Positions 6,716 through 13,378 of a stretch of DNA of 21,952 nucleotides are shown here, piece after piece. The stretch lies in contig CAWVUB010000027.1 in NCBI GenBank assembly GCA_963933065.1, positions 1-21,952 on the forward strand. Reading direction: 5' to 3'. Each line of letters starts with the position of its first letter. The stretch's first letter is position 1. The DNA is from UBA9410 sp963933065 (GTDB lineage Bacteria; Actinomycetota; Acidimicrobiia; Acidimicrobiales; MedAcidi-G1). The notes under the pieces are model-generated. The model saw only the letters and a program-made list of their open reading frames with translations. It ran no database searches and had not been told where the DNA came from. The position numbers and the translations under genes are program-made.

Positions 6716-7408
6716 TCAGAAGAGACGGACCAACCCATGACGGTCTCTGGCTGGCAGACCAACTGGTGGTAGGCCTTTCATGAACGACCAAGACCGCCTG
6801 TGGAGTGTCGTAGCCCCCCACTCGGCTAGTCCCCGGCGATGAACGGGACTTGGGTAACCCTTGGATGCGGCGAACCCGTAACCAGGAAAGTGCTCATCGG
6901 CTTGGCGCATGATCCGGTCACGAGTGACCTTGGCCACGATGGAGGCGGCGGCGATCGACAGGCTGGTGGTGTCCCCCCTCACGATGGTCTGAGCTCGCCC
7001 ACCGCCCACGAAGTCCCAGTTGCCGTCTAGTAGTACCCGGTCGACTTTCATATCTAGTTGATCTAGAGCCCGTCGGGCCGCAAGGCGTTGCGCTGCCGAC
7101 ATCCCTAACTCGTCGCACTCGTCGTTGCTTGCGTGACCTACCGACCAGGCGGTAGCCCATCCAGTGATACGACCAAAGATCGCTTCGCGTTCCGATTCGT
7201 TGAGCATCTTCGAATCACGGACCCCGACAATCCGACGGTCGGTGTTGGCCACGACGGCTCCAACGGTAAGCGGCCCGGCCCAGGAACCCTTGCCGACCTC
7301 ATCCATGCCAGCCACTACAACATGTCCCGCCGCCCACAGTCTCCGTTCGGCGTCTATCCCCGGCGCTTTTCCGCGCAGAGCAGCACGCATCCGGGTCCCT
7401 CTAGCCAT
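6716..7408 (-). CDS. rnhB: Ribonuclease HII
   Basis: 230 aa. RNase HII cuts RNA in RNA-DNA hybrids and starts removal of single ribonucleotides built into DNA. Seen: AGMDEVGKGSWAGP (about residues 33-46) with the catalytic Asp36-Glu37, VRDSKML (63-69), VLLDGNW with Asp128, and GDTTSLSIAAASIVAKVTRD (145-164) with Asp164. The usual DExGRG is DEVGKG here, a conservative change. The length is normal. The ATG at 7408 lies six bases after TAGGGT, whose first three bases are the stop codon of the upstream gene, so it can be transcribed on its own as a leaderless mRNA. Confidence 0.95.
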   Translation of the reverse strand: MARGTRMRAALRGKAPGIDAERRLWAAGHVVVAGMDEVGKGSWAGPLTVGAVVANTDRRIVGVRDSKMLNESEREAIFGRITGWATAWSVGHASNDECDELGMSAAQRLAARRALDQLDMKVDRVLLDGNWDFVGGGRAQTIVRGDTTSLSIAAASIVAKVTRDRIMRQADEHFPGYGFAASKGYPSPVHRRGLAEWGATTLHRRSWSFMKGLPPVGLPARDRHGLVRLF

Positions 7409-7414
7409 GGCCGA

Positions 7415-7420
7415 ACCCTA
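7415..7420 (-). promoter_or_regulatory. Probable -10 box of rnhB (leaderless), built on the upstream stop codon
   Basis: TAGGGT on the minus strand, spacer TCGGCC, then ATG 7408. The TAG at 7418-7420 is also the stop codon of the 494-aa gene. The hexamer and spacing are identical to those of gpsA and cofC. Confidence 0.6.
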
Positions 7421-8902
7421 AGGCTTCAGTAGCCGGCCGGCAGGAGCGGCCAGCAGCGCTTCGCCAGCGAGTTCAGAACTCGAAAAGGCGCTGTCTAGCC
7501 CTGGGACTCGCAGGACTACTTGACCTTCTCCCGGATGGGGCTCGAGTTGCCACAGAAGCGCCGGGCGCGTCCCATGCCAGCGGATGGCAAAGCCCAGGCG
7601 CCCCACAGAGGTGACTAGGCCGTGCACTTCGATTGGCTGACCAAACCAACCGTCGGGCACGTCCACCAGAAGGTCCAGGCCGTCAACGGAGCGGCGGACC
7701 AGACGGTCCGCCAAAGCTCGGAGTTCAGCAGCCGGACCCAGAGCAGCAACGGATAAGGCTGGCTCACCAGAACGGGATATTCCACCGCCAAGCAACAAAG
7801 CGTCAGCGGCAGCCCTGGTGTCGCCCATTGCCTCGAATAGACCAGCCAGAGAGGCCACAGCGCGACGACCCTCCATCCCATCACCACCAGCGCGTATGAC
7901 CTCCTCTAACGGAACACCCTGACTACTAGCCGAAGAACCATCAAAGTGGTTGACATCACGAGCCAGAGTCCAGAGAGCGGCGGCGGCTTCAAGACGCTCT
8001 ATCCCTGATCCCAACCAACTCTTTCCGAGTCGATGGGCCGCCTCGTCTCCAAACCCCCATCGGGTCAACTCGACCACTACGGCCGACGACGAATCGGCCA
8101 ACAGCAGGTCCACTAACGCCCGATGGACATCGACCCCATCTGGGAGGTCAACGGCTGCAGCGGCATCAAGCCGAGATGACCAACCTGCAACAACTCGATC
8201 CATGGGCGGCAAGGATGTTGACGGGTTGTCCACTAAGTCATCGGCTGGAACGGCAAACCTCAAGGTGGTTCGGTGAGGCAACGGGACAATAAGTGCACCT
8301 GCGGCCGCTCCAATTCGGCATCGCACTGGTGCAGGAGCCTCCTTCACCGCTAGGCCACTGGTGACCTCCTCCCACAAGTCCCTCCCAGAATCCACTAGCG
8401 AGAACCGGCCTGGGTCACGGTCAAGGACCACCGAAGGGAACCCGTCAACCATCAGGCGTCGACCATCTACCGCCACGCGTCGGATCCGGCCTCCTGCTGA
8501 GGCCCGCACAGTCACCGCCACGGCCACAGGGACGGATGCCTCGTTAGTCAGCTCTACGACCACCGCCGGACCAGAGGAGCCGTCAGACTGCGCTGCCCAT
8601 GTAGTCGCCACGATGTCACCCCCTGAGACGCGCATCCGAGTCTCTAGTACCGGTGCCGGACCAGGACGCACTTGGCGAACTCCTGTCTCGGTCGCCGGGG
8701 CATACCACCGATCGTCTGCCCCAATCCACCACTCGATCTGGTGGCCAGATCCACCTTCCCGACCGAGTGGCCAAACCGTGGCTCGAGAATCGATTAAACC
8801 CAGTGCACCATCCCATGTTCCGATTCGGGTTCCAGCGGGCACCCTTGTGCTTCCAACGGCCTGGTAGCGCCGAAACGGGAGTCGGGGAAATAGTCCAACC
8901 AT
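7418..8902 (-). CDS. Conserved-looking protein of unknown function, coupled to gpsA
   Basis: 494 aa, no signal peptide or membrane segment. I cannot name a family. The N-terminal half (to about residue 240) is beta-rich and Trp-containing (GTWDGALGLIDSRATVWPLG, IEWWIGADDRWYAP, VVVELTNEASVPVAVAVTVR), like accessory beta domains of carbohydrate enzymes. A middle helical part (about 270-400) includes EAAAALWTLARDVNHFDG. The C-terminal end (about 420-494) is beta again (IRWHGTRPALLWQLEPHPG), as in the C-terminal domain of some glycosidases. That likeness is my impression, not a match. The ATG at 8902 shares one base with the gpsA stop (TGATG), so the genes are coupled. The open frame extends 24 codons further into gpsA, but the coupled start is preferred. 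Confidence 0.72.
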   Translation of the reverse strand: MVGLFPRLPFRRYQAVGSTRVPAGTRIGTWDGALGLIDSRATVWPLGREGGSGHQIEWWIGADDRWYAPATETGVRQVRPGPAPVLETRMRVSGGDIVATTWAAQSDGSSGPAVVVELTNEASVPVAVAVTVRASAGGRIRRVAVDGRRLMVDGFPSVVLDRDPGRFSLVDSGRDLWEEVTSGLAVKEAPAPVRCRIGAAAGALIVPLPHRTTLRFAVPADDLVDNPSTSLPPMDRVVAGWSSRLDAAAAVDLPDGVDVHRALVDLLLADSSSAVVVELTRWGFGDEAAHRLGKSWLGSGIERLEAAAALWTLARDVNHFDGSSASSQGVPLEEVIRAGGDGMEGRRAVASLAGLFEAMGDTRAAADALLLGGGISRSGEPALSVAALGPAAELRALADRLVRRSVDGLDLLVDVPDGWFGQPIEVHGLVTSVGRLGFAIRWHGTRPALLWQLEPHPGEGQVVLRVPGLDSAFSSSELAGEALLAAPAGRLLKP

Positions 8903-9951
8903 CAGATACCTGATGATCCGTTCGCAGTCGACTCGACCTCGGAAACTGGCCGACGAGCCATCAGCTCCGACCACACGTCAACCGGTGAGTGGCCATCCTC
9001 GAATACTCCCCGGACCCCAGCAGCAATCGGAACTTCGACACCAACCTCCGATGCCAGTTGGCAAGCAACTCCCGCTGCCCGCACTCCCTCGGCCACCTGG
9101 TCCATGCCGGCTACTACCTTGTCGGCTGGCACTCCTCGCCCTACCTGTTCGCCGACCCAGCGATTTCGGCTCTGACTACTCATACAAGTGGCCAGCGTGT
9201 CGCCTAAGCCCGCCAGCCCGGCCAACGTTTCAAAACGGGCACCAAGCGCCACTCCAAGCCGGGTCATTTCAGCGAGGCCCCGGGTGATGAGCGCGGCCCT
9301 CGCGTTGTCTCCTGCACTTAACCCCTCAGCCATCCCAGCAGCCAGAGCAATAACATTCTTGACGGCCCCACCGATCTCACAACCCACTAAGTCGTCGTTG
9401 GTGTAAACCCTCAGTCGATCTGAGGCCAACAGGGTTTGGACAGTAAAGGCTGCAGCCGGGTCAGTGACTGCTACCACGCTCGCCGCAGAACGCCCCTCAA
9501 GAATTTCTCTGGCCAGATTTGGGCCTGTGAGCACTCCGACTGGTCGTCCAGGCAGCACTTCGGCGGCCACCTGGGTCATACGCAGGCCGGTGCCTTGCTC
9601 GAAGCCTTTAGCAAGGCTTATTACCGGAACGTTGGCACCAATAGCCGTTGCTGCGGCGGTCAAAGTAGATCGGAAACCGTGGGTGGGCACACCGGCGACC
9701 ACGAGGTCGGCACCAGACACCGCTGAGAGTAAATCATCCGTGGCTTCCAGTTCAGCGGGTAGCTCATAACCGTCGAGATAACGCCGATTGCCCAGTCCGG
9801 CCGCCACATCGGCCGCTACGTCAGGCCGACGAGACCACAGCACCGTCGATACCACCGGTGCGAGGAGGGCCGCTACCGTCGTACCCCAGGATCCAGCACC
9901 AACCACCGCTACCCGGTGGGCCTTAGATCCGATCGGCGTCCTTGGCGTCAT
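8902..9951 (-). CDS. gpsA: Glycerol-3-phosphate dehydrogenase [NAD(P)+]
   Basis: 349 aa, cytoplasmic. It reduces dihydroxyacetone phosphate to sn-glycerol 3-phosphate, the backbone of phospholipids. Seen: the Rossmann motif VAVVGAGSWGTTVAALLA (about residues 14-31), VISLAKGFE (110-118), LTGPNLAREI (141-150), the catalytic-lysine segment AVKNVIALAAGMAEG (K198), NARAALITRGLAEM (216-229) and LAGLGDTLATC (246-256). The length is normal. The ATG at 9951 is six bases after TAGGGT in the 22-bp gap shared with cofC, so the mRNA is probably leaderless. It leads an operon with the 494-aa gene. Confidence 0.96.
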   Translation of the reverse strand: MTPRTPIGSKAHRVAVVGAGSWGTTVAALLAPVVSTVLWSRRPDVAADVAAGLGNRRYLDGYELPAELEATDDLLSAVSGADLVVAGVPTHGFRSTLTAAATAIGANVPVISLAKGFEQGTGLRMTQVAAEVLPGRPVGVLTGPNLAREILEGRSAASVVAVTDPAAAFTVQTLLASDRLRVYTNDDLVGCEIGGAVKNVIALAAGMAEGLSAGDNARAALITRGLAEMTRLGVALGARFETLAGLAGLGDTLATCMSSQSRNRWVGEQVGRGVPADKVVAGMDQVAEGVRAAGVACQLASEVGVEVPIAAGVRGVFEDGHSPVDVWSELMARRPVSEVESTANGSSGI

Positions 9952-9957
9952 ACCGCC

Positions 9958-9967
9958 ACCCTAGGGT
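9958..9967. promoter_or_regulatory. Overlapping divergent -10 boxes of gpsA and cofC
   Basis: ACCCTAGGGT is a perfect 10-bp palindrome in the centre of the 22-bp gap. On the plus strand TAGGGT (9962-9967) is followed by GTCTCT and the cofC ATG. On the minus strand TAGGGT (9963-9958) is followed by GGCGGT and the gpsA ATG. Both give a six-base spacing and a leaderless transcript, and the two -10 boxes share the TA at 9962-9963. Confidence 0.68.
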
Positions 9968-9973
9968 GTCTCT

Positions 9974-10570
9974 ATGTCTGGACTCGTCGGCGTGCTCATC
10001 CCCGTGAAAGCTTTCAACGAGGCAAAGGGGCGTCTGGCCGGTGTCGTTGCCGCCGACATGCGCGCCGAACTGGCCCGGACTATGGCGGCCACAGTAATCG
10101 CTGCAGCGGCTCCTCTCCCAGTGACAGTGGTATGTGACGATGACGAGGTCGATGCTTGGGCGCGTTCAGTTGGTGCCAGCGTGCTTCGAGTCCACAAGCC
10201 GGGTCTCAACTATGCCGTGGAGGCCGGGGTCGCTGCGCTAGCGGCTGCCGGGGTGGAACAAGTTGTGATTGCTCACGCTGACCTGCCTAGAGCCACCCGC
10301 CTCGACCACTGCACAGCCACCGAGGGAATCACTCTGGTGCCCGACCGCCACCTAGACGGAACTCCGGTAATCGTGGTGCCTGCTAATGCAGGTTTTCGTT
10401 TCGCCTACGGACCGGGTTCGTACTCCGCCCACGTGGCTGAGGCAGAACGGCTGGGTCTGCCATGGCGAAGCCTGCACGACCCCGACTTGGCGTTCGACGT
10501 CGACGACCCAGCCGACCTCAAGGGCCTAACTGACCTTGTCGAGATAAGAGGCCCTCAACTAATGGACTGA
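9974..10570 (+). CDS. cofC: 2-phospho-L-lactate (phosphoenolpyruvate) guanylyltransferase, F420 synthesis
   Basis: 198 aa. CofC/FbiD joins a nucleotide triphosphate (GTP) to 2-phospholactate or phosphoenolpyruvate to make the side-chain donor of coenzyme F420. Seen: LIPVKAFNEAKGRLAG (about residues 8-23), the nucleotidyltransferase start; VVCDDDEV; VIAHADLP (98-105); VPDRHLDGTPV (122-132); FAYGPGSYSAHVAEAERLG (143-161) and AFDVDDPADL (173-182). Length and motif order fit the family. No other F420 gene is nearby. It is divergent from gpsA across 22 bp with a probable leaderless start, and its 3' end overlaps the convergent ABC permease gene by 16 bp. Confidence 0.93.
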   Translation: MSGLVGVLIPVKAFNEAKGRLAGVVAADMRAELARTMAATVIAAAAPLPVTVVCDDDEVDAWARSVGASVLRVHKPGLNYAVEAGVAALAAAGVEQVVIAHADLPRATRLDHCTATEGITLVPDRHLDGTPVIVVPANAGFRFAYGPGSYSAHVAEAERLGLPWRSLHDPDLAFDVDDPADLKGLTDLVEIRGPQLMD

Positions 10571-11400
10571 CTTCTACGGACCAGCGGGCCTCGGCGCCTC
10601 CGGCCAGCGGAACCAACCGAAGGATCCCACCGGAACCGCCAGGCCGCCACCAAGGCGCCGAACATGCCCCAGGCACCGATACGAACCAACAGGGTCAGGT
10701 CCCACATTGAGCCGGCCTGAAAGGGGTCGAACGCATTCGAGAACGCCTCCACAAACGGCTTGAGCGGCAAAACGTTACCTATGAACCTGAGCCACCCAGG
10801 AGCGTCACCGATCGGTATGAATACGTCAGACACGAATGCGACTGGAAGGATGGTGGCATTGGCCAGAGCGGGAGATGACTGACCAGAGGGCGCCAGAGCA
10901 GCCAAGGCCAGTCCGAGCATAGCGAACGATCCCGTTCCAACTAAAAATGTCGTCGCCGCTGCGGGTAGCCCTCCGACATTGACCTCAACACCGTAAAGAC
11001 CGATACCGACGAACAACATAATCAACGCACCAACCAGAGCAATCGACACTCCAGAGGTCACCACACCACCTAAGTAGACCCACCTAGGTAACGGAGTGCT
11101 GCGAACCCGTCGGAGAATTCCTTCGTCACGGTCGATGGCCGTGGAGATCCCAATATTCGTGTAGGTCGCAGACACGGCGGTAAAGACAGCCAATCCTGGC
11201 GCGTAGAACTGAGTGAATTTCATCAGATGGCCACGAGCGAAGATCTCACCATCGCCATAGATCGTGCCGAAGAGCAGGAGAAATATTAGTGGGAATGCCA
11301 GAGTAAAGAATGCAGCGACTGGTACTCGACGAAACTTGCGGTTCTGGTAACCCACCTGACGCACAAGAAGGCGCAGTGGTGACGGGAGTGATTCAGCCAT
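10555..11400 (-). CDS. ABC-2 type exporter, permease subunit
   Basis: 281 aa with about six membrane helices: AAFFTLAFPLIFLLLFGTIY (about 29-48), YAPGLAVFTAVSATYTNIGI (about 66-85), VTSGVSIALVGALIMLFVGI (about 113-132), TTFLVGTGSFAMLGLALAAL (about 148-167), ATILPVAFVSDVFIPIG (about 183-199) and IGAWGMFGALVAAWRF near the C-terminus. The stretch AIDRDEGILRRVRSTPLPRW between helices 2 and 3 is the cytoplasmic loop typical of ABC-2 permeases. A basic tail (GRRRRGPLVRR) ends the protein. It overlaps the ATPase gene by 8 bp, so the two form one transporter; the substrate is unknown. Confidence 0.9.
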   Translation of the reverse strand: MAESLPSPLRLLVRQVGYQNRKFRRVPVAAFFTLAFPLIFLLLFGTIYGDGEIFARGHLMKFTQFYAPGLAVFTAVSATYTNIGISTAIDRDEGILRRVRSTPLPRWVYLGGVVTSGVSIALVGALIMLFVGIGLYGVEVNVGGLPAAATTFLVGTGSFAMLGLALAALAPSGQSSPALANATILPVAFVSDVFIPIGDAPGWLRFIGNVLPLKPFVEAFSNAFDPFQAGSMWDLTLLVRIGAWGMFGALVAAWRFRWDPSVGSAGRRRRGPLVRRSQSIS

Positions 11401-12358
11401 CTGACGGCCCTATGTGTGCCACACCATCCTCGACGGACTCTGGATAGTCATCCAGCAACCCCAGGTACACATCCTCAAGGGTTGGCCGAACGACTTCCAG
11501 GTCTTCCAACTCAAGACCACGATCCAGAGCCCAGGTCGTGAGCCGATGCAGGTCGGCTGTGGGTTCCTCGGTCCGAACCTCAAGGCGACCGCCTAGCACC
11601 CTGGCCCGTCCGGAAAGGCCACCCAATAGGCCTTCAACGGTGCCTTCCGCACCGACCGGAAAGCGGGTCCGGATCGACGTCCCGCGTACCATCGACCCCC
11701 GTAGCTCGTCAGGGGTTCCTTCAGCGACGGCCCTTCCACCAGCGATTACCAGCACCCGATCAGCTAACGCTTGGACCTCATCCATATAGTGACTGGTCAG
11801 CACGATGGTAGTACCCAACGTCCGCAGCCCATCGACCATTTCCCACGCCTGTCGGCGAGCAGAAGGGTCGAACCCAGTGGTTGGCTCGTCGAGAAACAGC
11901 AGTTCGGGGTCACCGATGAGACCTAGGGCTAGATCGATTCGGCGCTTCTGACCACCCGACAGTTGGTGGGTACGCCGGTCTCCAAGTCCGTCAAGACCAA
12001 CAAGTTCCAATACCTCATCGACCGGCCGACACCGTGAGTAACAGGCTCCGTAGTGGGCTACCACCTCACGGACGGTTAGTTCTCGCTCAATTCCCACCTC
12101 CTGCAGCACAATCCCAACACGATCTCGAAATGCCGCAGAAGCCAATTCTGGGTCGCAGCCCAAGACCTCCACCGTGCCAACGTCACGGGTCCGGTGTCCC
12201 TCAAGGATTTCCACTGTGGTGGACTTTCCAGCACCATTTGGGCCTAACAGTGCAAACACTTCACCTGGCTCCACATGGAACGACAGACCATCCACCGCCC
12301 GGACGTCTCCGTAGGACTTCCCTAGTCCGGAAACGGTAAGAGCAGAAGAAGAGGGCAC
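11393..12358 (-). CDS. ABC-2 type exporter, ATP-binding subunit
   Basis: 321 aa. It powers export through the permease encoded just downstream. Seen: Walker A GPNGAGKST (about residues 39-47), Q-loop VLQE (Gln86), signature LSGGQKRR (133-140), Walker B LLFLDEPT (153-160), D-loop and H-loop TSHYMDE (His190). After the ATPase core a C-terminal extension (about 225-321) ends VVRPTLEDVYLGLL, the tail of DrrA-like drug or lipid export ATPases. The GTG start at 12358 follows TAGCCT by six bases; no ribosome site is seen. Confidence 0.94.
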   Translation of the reverse strand: MPSSSALTVSGLGKSYGDVRAVDGLSFHVEPGEVFALLGPNGAGKSTTVEILEGHRTRDVGTVEVLGCDPELASAAFRDRVGIVLQEVGIERELTVREVVAHYGACYSRCRPVDEVLELVGLDGLGDRRTHQLSGGQKRRIDLALGLIGDPELLFLDEPTTGFDPSARRQAWEMVDGLRTLGTTIVLTSHYMDEVQALADRVLVIAGGRAVAEGTPDELRGSMVRGTSIRTRFPVGAEGTVEGLLGGLSGRARVLGGRLEVRTEEPTADLHRLTTWALDRGLELEDLEVVRPTLEDVYLGLLDDYPESVEDGVAHIGPSDG

Positions 12359-12364
12359 ACAGCG

Positions 12365-12370
12365 AGGCTA
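12365..12370 (-). promoter_or_regulatory. Probable -10 box of the ABC exporter operon (leaderless)
   Basis: TAGCCT on the minus strand, spacer CGCTGT, then GTG 12358, the same TANNNT-N6-start layout as gpsA and rnhB. It lies in the 39-bp gap to the divergent HD-domain gene. Confidence 0.55.
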
Positions 12371-12397
12371 ACCAGATACCCCTTATTGCTTGGGCCT

Positions 12398-13021
12398 ATG
12401 CAGACCTTTCAACTAGATGCAACTGCTGACAGACTCAGGTCCATGGAGACTGCAAGTTTCGAACACATGGTTAACGGCACGCCAGAGGACTACGAAATCA
12501 TCGGACGTGCAGGAGCCGACCACAAAGCCAAATATCTAGCTGACCACATACTGGGTACTTTGCAGGCTATGGCCGGTCCGCTTCTCGGCTATCAGATCGA
12601 CCGGTTCCAGCACAGTTTGCAGAGTGCAACTCGCTCACTTCGCAACGGCGAGGATGACGAGATGGTGGTGGCTGCACTCCTTCATGACGTTGGTGACCCA
12701 ATTGCTCCGGAGAACCACAGCGCAGTTGCCGCCGACATCCTCCGGCCTTACGTGAGTGACCGCACCCACTGGATCATCCGACACCACGGACTGTTCCAGG
12801 GGTACTACTACTTCCACCACATCGGTGCCGACCGAGATGGGCGCGAGGCATTCCGTGACCATGAGTGGTTTGATGACTGTGCAGCATTCTGTGAGGAATA
12901 CGACCAAAACTGCTTCGAACGGAACTACGACACCATGGCGTTAGAAGAGTTTGAACCATTAGTCCAGGGCCTTTTTGCCCGTCAAAGCCGTTTCCCACTC
13001 CCCCAGACAACCCTTGTGTAA
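12398..13021 (+). CDS. HD-fold protein resembling PhnZ-type diiron oxygenases
   Basis: 207 aa. The HD metal-binding set is visible: RFQHSLQSA (His72), ALLHDVGD (His96-Asp97), ENHSAVAADIL (His107), IIRHHG (His129/130) and EEYDQNCFERNYDTMALEEFEP (Asp169; key part YDQNCFERNYD). In ordinary HD proteins this site hydrolyses phosphate esters. The extra His residues and the aspartate followed by an LEEFEP-like segment are closer to PhnZ/TmpB, which use two irons to cleave phosphonates oxidatively, and to myo-inositol oxygenase. Substrate unknown; no phosphonate gene is nearby. The ATG at 12398 is preferred to the TTG at 12386. A weak TATTGC at 12384-12389 could be its -10 box. Confidence 0.72.
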   Translation: MQTFQLDATADRLRSMETASFEHMVNGTPEDYEIIGRAGADHKAKYLADHILGTLQAMAGPLLGYQIDRFQHSLQSATRSLRNGEDDEMVVAALLHDVGDPIAPENHSAVAADILRPYVSDRTHWIIRHHGLFQGYYYFHHIGADRDGREAFRDHEWFDDCAAFCEEYDQNCFERNYDTMALEEFEPLVQGLFARQSRFPLPQTTLV

Positions 13022-13063
13022 CTCGGCTACAGAGAGACAGTGGGCCGAGGTTCGAACCCCACT
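13022..13063 (+). terminator. Possible terminator or alternative hairpins after the HD gene
   Basis: CTCGGC (13022-13027) pairs with GCCGAG (13044-13049). AGTGGG (13039-13044) pairs with CCCACT (13058-13063) around a 13-base loop. The two stems share base 13044 and cannot coexist. No clear T tract follows, so termination is uncertain. Confidence 0.3.
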
Positions 13064-13335
13064 TTGATTGCTCCAGCGAAACAATTATTGCTTAACCAAA
13101 AGATTTTGACGGAACCGTCTAGACCGAAAATCTAAGTCACCAAGTCCGCGACCAGTTCGGGCCAAGCGACAGTCGGTGTGCGGCTATTTGCAATTAACCA
13201 GCCATGTCACGACCGAGTACAAAGCCAGCACACCATCAGCATCGAGCCCAAATTCCGACTTTCTACTAAGTTAAATACGCCACTGACCGGCCATGCAGAG
13301 CGTCTCGCTCTCCCCTGCTTTTCCTGATGCCACGG

Positions 13336-13351
13336 CGCCCGACTTCGGGCG
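13336..13351. repeat. Compact inverted repeat upstream of the P450 promoter
   Basis: CGCCCGACTTCGGGCG: seven-base perfect arms around CT. It ends 15 bases before the -10 box and so covers the -35 area. A repressor site or a transcription block are both possible. Confidence 0.4.
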
Positions 13352-13366
13352 ACCAAGCCCTTCACG

Positions 13367-13372
13367 TACGAT
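13367..13372 (+). promoter_or_regulatory. Probable -10 box of the P450 gene (leaderless)
   Basis: TACGAT, spacer TTAACT, then ATG 13379: TANNNT-N6-ATG as at other starts in this window. No ribosome site lies before the ATG. Confidence 0.6.
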
Positions 13373-13378
13373 TTAACT

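Larger units (their letters stand above)
13022..13378. other. Intergenic region between the HD-domain and P450 genes
   Basis: 357 bp with no convincing gene on either strand. It holds two overlapping, mutually exclusive hairpins right after the HD gene, a GTCTAGAC palindrome near 13108-13115, a longer AT-rich part, a strong small hairpin at 13336-13351 and the P450 promoter. A 79-codon open frame on the minus strand (13207-13446) reaches into the P450 start and looks like chance. Confidence 0.6.

Noticed and set aside
8222..8867. Long plus-strand frames opposite the 494-aa gene
   Set aside because: Low-complexity Ser/Thr/Arg/Pro translations typical of the antisense of GC-rich coding sequence.
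13041..13075. tRNA-like 3' half (GGTTCGAACCCC followed by ATTGCTCCA)
   Set aside because: The T-loop-like sequence has no matching T-stem, and no D-arm, anticodon arm or complementary acceptor strand lies upstream. At most a chance likeness.
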